NCBI RefSeq assembly: GCF_002288925.2
Contig: NW_022098043.1
Span: 8,640,761-8,704,760 of the forward strand
DNA from: Delphinapterus leucas
Taxonomy: Eukaryota > Chordata > Mammalia > Artiodactyla > Monodontidae
Reading direction: 5' to 3'
Length of the DNA: 64,000 bases
Shown piece after piece: positions 25,601 through 37,600 of the stretch (position 1 is the first letter of the stretch; each line of letters begins with the position of its first letter). The position numbers and the translations under genes were made by a program. The notes under the pieces were generated by a model. It made no database searches. It was not told the origin of the DNA and saw nothing but the letters and a program-made list of their open reading frames with translations.

Positions 25601-28600
25601 TTCCCAGAGAGGAACAGTCCACTTCCGACAATGGTCCATCTGCCCGCCGACAGGATGAATTTGCTTTGGGAGTGACTGATCCTCTGACCAAGAGTATTTT
25701 TGGCCCCAGCAGGTGGCAAGAGTGGTGGGCAGTGCCTGATGCCAAGAACAGCCACAGTCCCAGTACTCACCAAGAGACTCTGGGCCCCAGATCAGTGGAT
25801 TGTTCACCTTCCTATGTATTTACTTTCAAAGTTCTCAAAAATTGAGTAGTTGGAAAGAGAGCTCCATTCAGACTGACTAGTGGTAGCTGAGCCAGGAAAT
25901 GGCCACGTGAACCGAGAAGTCAGTTCAGCTTCAGCTATCTATGCATCGATTCTCCCCCTCATCCCCAAAAGATGTGAAGGGAATTAATAGGCGACATTAC
26001 ATGTTGTCTCTGGCTGGTGGCCCTGTCCATGCAGTTGGCGAGACATCATGAGACAAGCCAGCTCGCCTGTGCCTGTTCTCACTCATCCGGTGAAAGCCTG
26101 CGGGGCCTGCTGCTGCACTCTGGGCACCGGAGCCCATTCATTACATCGGTCCCGGTTTCCCCGTCCCTGCTCCATCTGTAAGCTGACTCCATTCGATTAC
26201 TTCTCCTTGTGTCTTCAGGATGCAAGGGACTGTGACCTGAGTTCAGATCCAGCCCCTGCTAGCTACTGTCTAGGTGCCCTTAGGCAAATCACTTCACCTC
26301 TGAGCTTCAGGTTGATGAGTCAAGTGGGACCCTGAGGCCTTTGGGGCTTGCTCTGGACTTAATAACTACTGTTTATTGAACATACTATGTACCAGGCACT
26401 CTGCTAAGTGCTTTGCATATTTTCCGTTCTTTAATGTACAAACACCCCTAAGATGCAGGTATGGATATTCCTTTTGCTAATGAAGAGGTTGAGTGCAGGG
26501 ACTATGTCCGTTTCCTTCGCCCCTGCCGTCCCCAGCACCGGGTATGGGATTTGGCACAGAGAAGAGGTATAAAAATGTACGTATGTAGGGCCTGGGACCC
26601 AACTTGAGCCAGTCTGATGGCACAGCTGGCCTTGCGGTATGGTAGATGTGACCACACAGTGTTTGACGTGTGGCCAACCCTCAGTAAATTAGAGTCCCTT
26701 TCTCCCGCTCTCCATCAGTTTATCCAGATGGATTTTCCAGGGCTGTGGCTCTCACTGCCTCTGAGCTCACTAAAAGACAGTAACATCTTCAGTCTGGCAG
26801 CTCCTGGGAGGGAAGGGAGCAAAATGTGGGATTCATTTGCTGCTTTTTTTTTTTTTTTTTGGCTGCTCTGTGGGGTTTGCGGGATACTAGCTCCCCGACC
26901 AGGGATCAAACCCGGGCCCCTGGCAGTGAGAGTGCCAAGTTCTAACCGCTGGACTGCCAGGGAACTCCCTCATTTGCTGCTTTAATCTAAACTAACGGGG
27001 TCTTTCCGACAGGCCTGTAGCTGCAGACCATGCCAACCCCCTTTGAAAGGCATCTGCATCCTCTTGGTGATGCAGATATCCTTGACCTTAGCAGTCACAC
27101 CTGCTGAAATGCATTTGCTCACACATGGAACCTGGGTCGTCTCAGCTGTGTAAAGGCGAGGATTCAGGAGCTTGCTCCGGCCTCTCGGGGGCCCGGCCTC
27201 GCTGCTCCACCATAAACCCTCAGGGCTCAGCCATCGGTTGACCCATGTCACCCTCCTCCCGCAGGTTGGCCGTCGACCCCCGTGCCTACTAGATAAATCC
27301 ACTCAGCTTCCAGGGGCCCCAGGTCTGAGCTGGAAGAGCCTCCAGAAATGGCTTTGTTTAACATCTTCATCTTACAGGCAAGGAAAAGGAGACCGGGAAA
27401 ACACATGGTCTAAAGGCAGTGATGACCGGTGTTTGTGTTGGGAGTTTGATGTTGTTATGATAGAGGAACCCAGACATGCCCAGATCCTAGCCCTGGAAAA
27501 GATCCTGTCTCCCCACAGGATTCCCAAGAGTGATGAGCATGTAGACTCTAGCTAAATGTGGCCAGGGTACCTACCACAGACCACCACCTAGGCTGGCACC
27601 AGAAACCCCTGGGGAAGAACTTGGCTGAAGCTGTGCTGGGTCACACCGCAGGCTCAGCCCCCAAAAGCTCCACACCTGATCCAGGGACCTACCTCATCCT
27701 GGCCGGCGGCAGCATGGAGGAAGGGAGTCAAAGGAGAGAGGGGGACAAAGTGGGCACCATCCCCAGCAAACGGGATGGAGACGGGGCCACAGAGAGAATA
27801 TGTGGGCCTGGTCCTCCTCGAGGGACTCAGCTTGGAGAGGCAGCAGAGCTGCAGTCTGACTTCCCGATGTACAGTGACCTGCCCACAAGTATATCAGTGT
27901 CCTTGCACTTGACCAGTCAGACCAGCACCCCCTCTTCCCTGGGGGGCAGTAGTGGGAGGCCTGGGAAGAAGGTGGGCAAAGATGTGCTGGTATAAAAGGA
28001 GGAGGGGTTGTGAATTTCACTGCTCCTGCAGCTGAGACCAGACAGAGCCCAGGTCCTTCCCTCCAAGGCCAGAGCCTGTGCTCTCCGTCCAGCCATCTCA
28101 GGACCATCAGCATGCTCTGGACCTGTTGTGCAGAAGCTCCCCTGGGCTTCTTTATTCCAAGACCTGTCTGCCTAGCCTGCCTTTCCTACCACCTGTCTAG
28201 CCATCTATAGACACACTTCTTACTCCTAACTCAAATGTATACGGGGCGTGAGGAGTGGGTTAACCCCTCATTAGGAAAGTCATAGAAAAGTCTGCTAATA
28301 ATTACCCAGAAAGCCACAATTCCCCACACCACGGGTGTCAAAAAGGCCTGGTTCAAATCTCAGTTCCACCATTTATGAGCTCTATGACCCTGTGCAAATT
28401 ATATAAGTTCATCAAGCCTCCCTCACAGTAAAAATAGATCTAATGACACCCACCCATCAAGATACTTAGCGGCTTCCTTGGTGGCACAGTGGTTGGCAAT
28501 CTGCCTGCTAATGCAGGGGACACGGGTTCGAGCCCTGGTCTGGGAGGATCCCACATGCCGCGGAGCAACTAGGCCCGTGAGCCACAACTACTGAGCCTGC

Positions 28601-31600
28601 GCGTCTGGAGCCTGCGCTCCGCAATAAGAGAGGCCGCAATAGTGAGAGGCCCGCGCACCGCGATGAAGAGCGGTACTGTAAGGACAGACAAAATAGCACG
28701 TGTAAGGCACCTAACACAGGGCCTGGCTCACGGTAAATGCTTGGTAATTGGCTAAGATGGTTGCACAGCAGGTGGTTTGCAGTCTTGAAAGCATTAGAAC
28801 ACTGTAAAGGGCACTTAGCACTCAGTGTAATCACAGTTTGATGATCCAGAGACACTTCAAGAACATCACATTGGGGTCAGTCACTAGGATGGGCCTCGGT
28901 TCATCCTTTTATCCCACGGACATCAGAAGTTATGGAGTCTTAGACTCAGGGTTCCAGCGGACATTTGGAATCATCTGATTCAGACCCCTACACGTACAGG
29001 ATCCCCTTAACATCGTCCATCAGAGGTCTCTACTAGTGCCTGCTTACTTGCTTCCAGTGACAGGAAGCTTAGACTCTGCCCAGGGTAGTTAGGAACTTAA
29101 GAACAGATTGATTTAACCTGAGAGTCAGTGGCTTGTGGGCTGTGCACCATCAGGCCCTGCTCAGAGAGTCTGTTAAGGTGGCTCGTGTTCAGCTATTTCC
29201 AGGGAGGCCTCTGGCACCGCAACAGAGCCCCGAGTTCTTCAGTGCCTGCGCGGCCAGCATGTCCTCAGATCTGCTGTTGGCTTTTCAGAAACATGTTTTT
29301 ATCCATTTTGAACTCAGAGCTGACCAGAGTCCCATTAAGTTCACAAAGACAGTGTTGAGAACTGAATGCTGATTCATTTCAGTCCACCATAATTGTCACT
29401 TTCAAGCAGATGGAGCAGATGTCTGTGTTCACTGTCCGAGCTCCTGGGGAAACAGATTATCTGCCAAAGCTTCTCTCCACAGGGAGAGGAAGGGAATTCT
29501 TTTCCTGGCCATGGTGAGCCCTGATGACCCATAAACAGGTCCCTTGCATGAGTCCCAATTGACAGTAACTGAAGAATCCAGACCCTCTGCAGTGAAGGAG
29601 CATCCCTCTGGGGCTTTGAGGATTCCAGGAGGCGAAGAAATCATAAGTCTCCTTAATTTACATATTACTGAAGCATCTCAGTTCACAGCATTCTGTAATG
29701 GAAACTGTTGGGGTTTGTTTCCTTGTATCTAAGATATCCGTGACCATCGAGCCTGCTTAGCCAATATCACCAAAACGGTTGTCTTTTAGAAAATTGCCAG
29801 GCCTGTTTTGCAGGACAGAAGATTAGAACATTCCTGCCTGTGGGTGGTATGTTCCCTATACTTTGTGTTTTAATGACAGGGTCTGAGTTTGGGGGCCTCC
29901 ATCCCTGCCACCCCAGCACAGATGTCCCTGTGTGAAATCTGACCTTTCAGGTCTCTACTATGTTCCCCTTTATTCTTTGTGTCTTCCATCTTTGGTTCAC
30001 TCATTTACTCAGACATCCATTTATTTATTTATGCAAAGCGCATCTCCTGGATTTGCAGAACTTCTCAGGAAATACGGATAAATATAAAACATCAGGACCA
30101 AAAAAACACAGATGTGAACAGGAGGCATGAGCCAGTTGGGAAGCCCAAATACAGCAGAGTGGACCCTGCAGCCAGGCCTGGACTTGAATCCCAGCTCCGC
30201 CACTTACTAGCTGAGCACATGTACCCAGTCACTGTGCCTCAGTCTCCTTGCCTGTGAAATGGGTCTAGTAATACCTTCTTCAGAGCTTGATTGAAAAGAT
30301 TAAGTGGGATAATATATGTAATGCATTTAGCAGAATGGCTGGCAAGTAGTAGGCATTCAGTAACCACATCTTTGTCCCTGGTACTGTCATTGCATATTCT
30401 GTTGTTATTACCCAGTTGCTATAACTGAGCTGTGACTTTAGCTACTCATTTCCTAGCAATCAAAGCAAAAGCAGAAAGCACTGACTGCATGTTTCTCACT
30501 TCTGTGAGGGGATGTGGAGATGCCAGCTCCAGGGGTAACAAGACCTTCCATTTCAACCTGACTCACTCTGTCTGAGTGTTGCACCCTCTCCTTTTAGGAG
30601 CTAAGTGCCCAGGTTCAGGCTTAATTAGCCTGAAACAGCTCTGCCTTTGGCTAGCTAGAAAGGTTACAAACCCGGAACCATGAGGATGACGCCATGGCTG
30701 GGAATGACCTTTCCAAGGTGCTGCCTAATTGTCAGGAGGGTGGTAGCAGGGGCGTCTGCAGAAACTCAGACAGGAGATAATGATGTCTTCAGCTTTGAGC
30801 ACCTGGGTACTTGGAAGAATGTTAAATAGGCAACAAGTCCCAAGTTGGAGTCTTATTTGGGGGATTTTACATTTTGTAATTTAGCAATTGCTGGAGATTG
30901 AGGCTTCAGGGGACTGTTGCCGAACCTGGCTCACAGCTTAGAGAGCAAGGTTTTTATTCTTCCTGCCACATTTCTCTGCAGAAGTTTGATGGAGAACAGC
31001 TGCTCATCTTCAAAATGAGAAGCCATCGTTCCAAGATGGGGAGGGGGGAAGGGAGCTGATGTTTATTGAACACCTACTGTGTGCCAGGTAGGAACAGAAT
31101 CCACCTTGATCTTCTTCCCAGTCACCTTGAGAGGTGTGAGCAATACTACACCTGGATGCAGGTGTTCCATTTTCCATTTTTACGAATGAGGAATCAGATG
31201 CCCAGGGAGGTTTTGTGACTTGTCCAAAGGCACACAGCCAGTAATGAGCAAATCTGGGATTCTAACCCAGATGCGTCTGACTCTAAACCACTTCCTATTG
31301 ACCCTTCTTTTCTGCTGCCTCTTATGATAAGCTTGCTACCCTCAAATTGCCTGTAATCTAGGTAAGAGAATGGAATCCAGCCTTAAAAAAAGGTAGATTA
31401 ACAGTACCACATGCTTCACTGCAAGGGCCTAGACATTGAGCAGTTCAGAAGAGGGAGCCTTCTCCTTCCAGGTGGCAGGGAAGGCTTCAGGGAGGAGGTG
31501 GCAGGCCTTGAGGAACAGGTAAGCCTTGAGAGGCTGTGAGGGAGACAGGGGGCCTTAGAGCCAGAGTCTGGCAACAGCAAAGATCCAGAGAGAGGAAGTG

Positions 31601-34600
31601 AATGGTCTGGGGAGGGCAGGTGACCTGAGCCAAGATTGCTGCTGGGAAGTTGGGAGAAGTAAGCTGGGAGAGATGAACAGGGTCCAGGATTCCAGGGCTC
31701 GACTGTTGAGCGGACGCAGGCTCTGACTTGAGTCTTTCATGTCAGCACTTTCTCCTAATGTATTTATCCATCAATCAGCAGACATCTTCTGAGGGCCTGC
31801 CAAGTGCCAGGACCTGTGCAGGGCACAGAGGGGTCAGAGATCAGCCAGACCCCATCCCCGCCTGCGGAGAATTCGGGTGGGGAGGGACTCCCTTCTGAGC
31901 GTGCTCCCCACTCCATCCCCAGCCATCCTGCCTGCAGCTGCGCAAACCCGCCCATCTGCTGGTCCCGGAGGCCTCTCTTCTCTCTCATTCTGCTTCCTGA
32001 GGCCAGGATCTCCAGCCCCCGGTTCGGCCCAGCCTTAGATGCCCCTTAAGAGGATTTGTTGAACTGCACCAAATGAAGCCAGTTGATTGAGTGCCCTTCC
32101 TGCCAGGCCCTTCCCATGAAGTGTCTCTTTGATGGTCACAGCCAACCTGGGTAGGCCCTAGGCATGCCTGACTCCCCCAGCAGGGCTCTCTCCACTGCCC
32201 CATGAGGACCGTGGACCTGTCCCTTTCATTGTACAGCTGAGTGTTTACCCATCTGGTCTAGGCTGCACAGCTAGTAAAAGGCAGGGCCAGGGGAAAAAAA
32301 AAAAAAAAGGCAGAGTCAGGTCTGGAGCGGGCTTCTCTCAGGGACCCCGGGGAGCGGCGGGTGCTCTAGGCTGTGGTCAGCCCACCCCTTGGCAGGTGGC
32401 CTTCCAGAAAGGTCCTGGAGGAGTGCCAGGCCCAGGAGGCACCTGGAGCATTTGTGGTTGCCACAGCACCACCTTGTGGTCACTCTTGGGGCGTGCACGT
32501 CACAAGCCCAGCATGGAGTGGGTTTCCAGCAAGAGCTCGCTGGGGAGTGTCTACCGGCTGCCTTCCACTGAGGGCTTGTGAAGAACTGAGCAGCTGCTCC
32601 TGCTTTCTGAGAATTTCCATGTCACCCAGCTACATCCTCCTTGTTTGCATTTATTAGGCATCAAAGATACAAAGTGGGGGGTAGGGGAGTTCCCTGGCAG
32701 TCCAGTGGTTAGGACTCGGCACTTTCACTGCCAGGGACCTGGGTACGATCCCTGGTACGGGAACTAAGATCCCACACGCTGCATGTCATGGCCAAAAAAA
32801 AAAAGAAAAACAAGATACAAAAAGGAGGAGGAACTAATATTTACCAAGTACCTGCTGTCACAGGTGGTTCCAGACATCATCCCATGGACCCTTCCCAACA
32901 GCCCTGCAAGTTAGCAATTCTTGGGCCAGTGTCCAGATGAGGAACTGGAGAGGCGTGGTCTGGCCCAGCCCAGGCAGTGCAGGGCCCATCAGACCCCTGC
33001 TCACACGTTATCAGAGCAGAAGTTCTGCCCGCCTCAGTATGGCTGGACCTTCCTGGCAGCCGCTGCCCAAAGTGTGCTGTTATTTCAATGAACTTTTTTA
33101 TCCCCAGATGAAAATCAGGAGGAAATGATCTGAAAAAGAATTTCTTATAAGAAAAGAGAGAAAAATCAGATCCCATTAGTGATGTCATCTTTTTTTTAAA
33201 TGACCAAAACTATACAAGATCACGGTCCTGTGGCACTTTTTTTTTTTTTAAGATGGAAGGGAACTCAGATGGGGTTGTTTTTGAGAATTCCACAGCATCC
33301 CAGACATCACTGGGGGGCCCCCTGCCATGTGGCAGACCTATGTGGAGAAAGTCATTGGCAGAGAAGAGGAAGAGCAATGACCAAGAGCAATGGGTATCTC
33401 CCATTACCCGTCCGGGGACCTGGGCTCAGGCTAAGGAGGGCCATGGACGCACACTCATGCTCACGGGAACATTCAAAGCTGCAGGCTGCTGCCAGATCTG
33501 AGCCGCTTAGCGATCTGGGGCTCCACGGTTTGGCAGAGCTATTCATGCAAGGAGATGGCGGAGTTCGTGAGAAAGACATTACTACCAGCACGCTTATCAG
33601 TGATCTCTGCCCTGACTGTTCCTTACCAGCAGTCACTGTGCCGTCTGTTTCAGGAACGGAATAAAGAGTTGTAAAGCTTGGGAGGGGGTAAGAGGAAGCA
33701 ACCATGGGGAAATCTTATTTTGTACCTGGATCCAGTCACATTAAGTAAATGACCCAGTTGAAACATGACCACCTTTTAAAATAACTGCTGTCAGAAAGCA
33801 AACCTGACACTGTAGCCCAGAGAACATCAAAAGTTAAGTGGACTCAGACTTGCTAAACTATAGCCAATGCTGTGGACACCAGGTTGTAACCGCTAGCAGA
33901 ATGATAATAACCACTGTGGATTCACAACCAGGTCCCCAACCACAGGCATTATCATACAGGATCATGATTTGTGTTGTTTCTATTTAGCATGGGTGTTCCA
34001 ATTTAATATTTTTATATCAATTCATAATCTTTACCTAAATGTATTTATTTTGTAAGGAACCATTACCTCAGCTGGAAACCGAGTATTATCATACACGAAA
34101 AGAATCATTAAAAAATTAAAACATTAAAAATAAAACAATCAAGATCTAGCATGATGTTGTCACCTGCCAAAGGCCCTGAGCCTGAGGCCTATCCTTTTTC
34201 TTTTAAAGAGGAGATGGTTAACATACAGTGGAGAAATATTATAGCTATATTAGCAATTTCTGGAGTGGCAATAGTGCGAACTAATCAGCCTGAAAATTCT
34301 CTCACTACAAATACTCCAGAAATGCTAGATGAACTATAGCAAATACCTCTTTAAATGCTTAGCTGGGCTCCCAAAAAGTAAAGGAAATCACCAGAGGTGA
34401 GGAACAAGGAGGGAGCAGAAAACCAGATTAATAAGCATGTTGCCCTGACTGGGGGGAAAAAATATGTCTCCTTGGGGAATTCAGAGACACAGGGCCATGC
34501 CTCACTCGGGTTTAGGGTTCACATTTATACCACCTGCATGATCCAGGAGTTCCCCAAGTCAAAAAATTGACACCAGACTAGTCTGGGGAAAAATAGGTCC

Positions 34601-37600
34601 TCAATCCAAACTACACAGATTCCCATGTAAGAGCAGCTTTAAAGATGAGCTCGTATTCCAGACTTAAAAAACACATTTGGGGGGGGAAAAAAACCATGTG
34701 GGAAAGTCACAAACAAACATCAGGATTAGATGCTCAGTCTAATAGAACAGCCTGAAAGAGCTCCCCCTCAAAAAATAAGCAGGTTTACAATTATTAAAGA
34801 TATAAATTAAAAGATTGAAAAATAAGTGGAAAGAGCAAGGCATTGAGAAAAGAACAGGGAGATTTTAAAATAAATGGAACTTTTAGAAATGAAAATACAG
34901 TCATTGAAATTAAAACCTTGGTGGGTGAGTTAAACAACAGATTAGACAAATCTAAAGAGAGACATAATGAACTGGAAGATTGATTTGAAGAAATTACAAT
35001 GCATCACAGAGAGATAAAGAGATAGAAGATAGGAAAGGGAAGTTAAGTTCAACATTTGCCTAATACCAACTCCAAAAACAAGAGAGTAGGAGAGAGATAC
35101 AGTTTATTGGCTGAGAGTTTTCCAGACTTGATTCCTGAGGTTCAAGGAACATGAGTCTTGAGAAGGATAAGTATTTTACACCCATGCACATCATAATGAA
35201 ATTGCAGAACTCCAAAGATAAAGAGAAATTATTTAAATGATTACTTTAAAAATGATTTTTTAAAAATGATTCTTACAACGAAAGCTCAACTAGACTGATG
35301 AGACTTCTCAAAACAATAGAAGCCAGAAAAGAAAGAAAAAGAACTGTCCATCTAAAATTCTATATCCAGCTAAACTATCATTCAAAATGGAAGCCAAAAG
35401 GTATTTTCAAAGACTGAGCAAGTTTACCTTTAAGAGACCCTTGCTGCAATACCTACTCAAAGATCTACTTCAAAAAGCAATGAATATTACCGTGATAACA
35501 CAGAGAGAATAACACTGTTCCCAGAATCCAGGGCCATGCTGGTAAATACTAGCTGCCTTTATCATAATTGACTAAGAGCCTCCAGACCCTGCTCTGCAGC
35601 TGTGACCTCTGGCCCTCTGAGTCTGGTGTTTGTGCTTGATCTTGAACTTGATCGAGATCAGTACTTGAACACCCCACCTTGATCTTGCCTAAAGGATTCT
35701 TTGGCCTACTTTTCCAGTTCTCTAGGTGGATCCTGCCTTCACTCAGGGTCCCCAAACCACATCCCTGAAAACAGCCACTTGGAAACAGCCTGGCTAGGCC
35801 ACCCCAGCACCCTGGCATCGTTCCCACCCAGTGTTCTTCCCACTCCTTCCCCTTCTCACTAACTGAGAATTCAAAGAAACATTCATCTAGTACTGGTATC
35901 ATCGGGGATTTTTAACCCCTTGCTTATTGCACATGACTATCAGTACTTCGCAGTGTTTCAGGTATATTGTGTACGTCTGTGGTAGACGGATCGCAAAAAC
36001 TGGCCCTACTTCTCCACCCCTCCCTGTATCCACATCCTTTTCAATATGACCCTGAAGCTCTTCCCATCAAGAAGTGGAGTCAGTTTCTTCACCCCTTGAA
36101 TCTGGGCTGGCCTGTGACTTGCATTCACTAAAAAAGGTAGAGGAAATGACATCATGTCAGTTTCAAGCCTAGGCCTCAGGAGGCCTTGCGCATGGATTCC
36201 ACCCTCCTAGATCCTTGCCATTGTCTTAAGAGCGAGTCAAGGCTAGCCCACTGGAGGATGGAGATTACATGGGGCAAAGCCAAGTTATCTTCGCCAGCCC
36301 CCAGCCTACCTACCAGCTGGTTGTAGACACATGAGTGAGCCCAATGGGATCAAGCATGCCTGGATAATCTCAGCAGAACTGCCTAGCCTACTGGGAGGAT
36401 CATGAGAAATAACAAATGGTTACTTTAAGCCACTGAGTTTGGGGATGATTTGTTACACAACAATAGCTAGCTGATAGAACATACATGACATTTTATTTAT
36501 GTATATGCATATATATAATGAAATTGCTTGTTTTATACTGGCTCACAGCCTACAGTTTACCAGCAGCTGTACTTCCAAGTTATGTCGTCTTAGTCAGTTT
36601 GACCTTTCTGATGGGGAATTGAGTTTAGGTGTTAGGGTGTAGGCGGATTGCCATAACTCTCCATCAAAAAACAGAAGGTGTGTCATCTTTCATGTGGACC
36701 CCTTTTTCTTTGCATTATCTTTTCGCCCACTCGGTTTGGCAGATGTTCCTGAGATTGCCAAAGCAGAAGGTCATGTGCCTTTGGTGTTGTGCCCACATCA
36801 GGATATGAATCTTCTAGCAAAGTGTAGCCTGCTAGTGCATCTCTTGACTCAGCCAAATTGGAACTGTTCATCTTGGCAGGGTGTGTTGTTCTGTTTTTAA
36901 TATACAATTTTAGAAGATGTCACAGTTATCAAAAGACATATGTTTTAAGTCAAGATTATGTTTCATAGCAAAGGGAAGTAGGACAGGAGAGTAGGAGAGA
37001 AAATGTAGGAATAACTGAATTCCACTCTGCCACTTACTCTGTGACCTTGGGCAAGTTACTTAGTGTCTCTGAGGCAAGCTTTTCTCGTCATAAAATGGGA
37101 GTAGTACTGCTTAACTCTTAGGATCATTATGAGAAGTAGATGAAATAATATATGTATAAAGCACTTAGCCTATCCCGAGGTAAGCTGTGATGATGGTGAT
37201 GATGAAGATAAAGAAAAGGAGGGGGATTAAGAAATAGAATACCAGAACTTTGTTTTAAAAAAAAACAACTTTGCAGCAAGATCTCTCTCTCCAATTTCAT
37301 TCCCAGCCCCTAAGAAGTTAGACCAACATTACTGTCCATGATGTTTGAAGGACAAAGCCAAGGCAAAAGAGTTTGTCACTAAGCTCAGATACATTTAAAC
37401 ATCCTGACCCTTGAATTCCTAAACTCCCACTTAGCTGAAAACTATTTCTGGGCTGTCACTTAGATACCAGCTGAAATGCAGAACAGACTGTCATTCAGTC
37501 AACTGGCTCTTTCCATCTCCATGATAGCAGACATCGCATTTGATGGGATTTCTTTCCCTTCCATGGAATTGCATCTATCAGTTGCTTTGTCCTCGGACAG

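Larger units (their letters stand above)
21084..26845 (+). other. TMCO4 intron g/h, second part
   Basis: Includes a single-copy AT-rich patch with clustered TAATT motifs (21380-21570), L2 plus fragments (21830-21960, 24255-24425, 26480-26600), an MLT1-like LTR (21970-22330), MIR minus copies (22770-22970, 23815-24050, 24905-25090, 26360-26460), L2 minus (23060-23300), a CACG array (24533-24573) and a MIR plus near 26220-26320. 25100-26040 appears single-copy. Confidence 0.65.
26970..32684 (+). other. TMCO4 intron g/h, third part
   Basis: Mostly single-copy. Repeats: MIR plus at 28325-28750 split by a CHR SINE, MIR plus 30165-30375, MIR minus 31055-31310, L2 minus 31400-31740 and an L2/MIR minus fragment 31755-31850. 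A repeat-free AT-moderate stretch lies at 29640-29860. A 145-codon open frame at 27558-27995 shows no recognisable protein. Confidence 0.6.

Noticed and set aside
27558..27995. 145-codon open frame on + strand with a nearby TATAAAA (27991)
   Set aside because: No recognisable protein family, no splice or poly(A) context, and the TATA-like motif lies at the end of the frame, not before it. Consistent with chance in GC-rich sequence.
34151..34339. 62-codon open frame with a hydrophobic centre
   Set aside because: Sits in AT-rich sequence next to a decayed LINE; no family recognised and too short to support.
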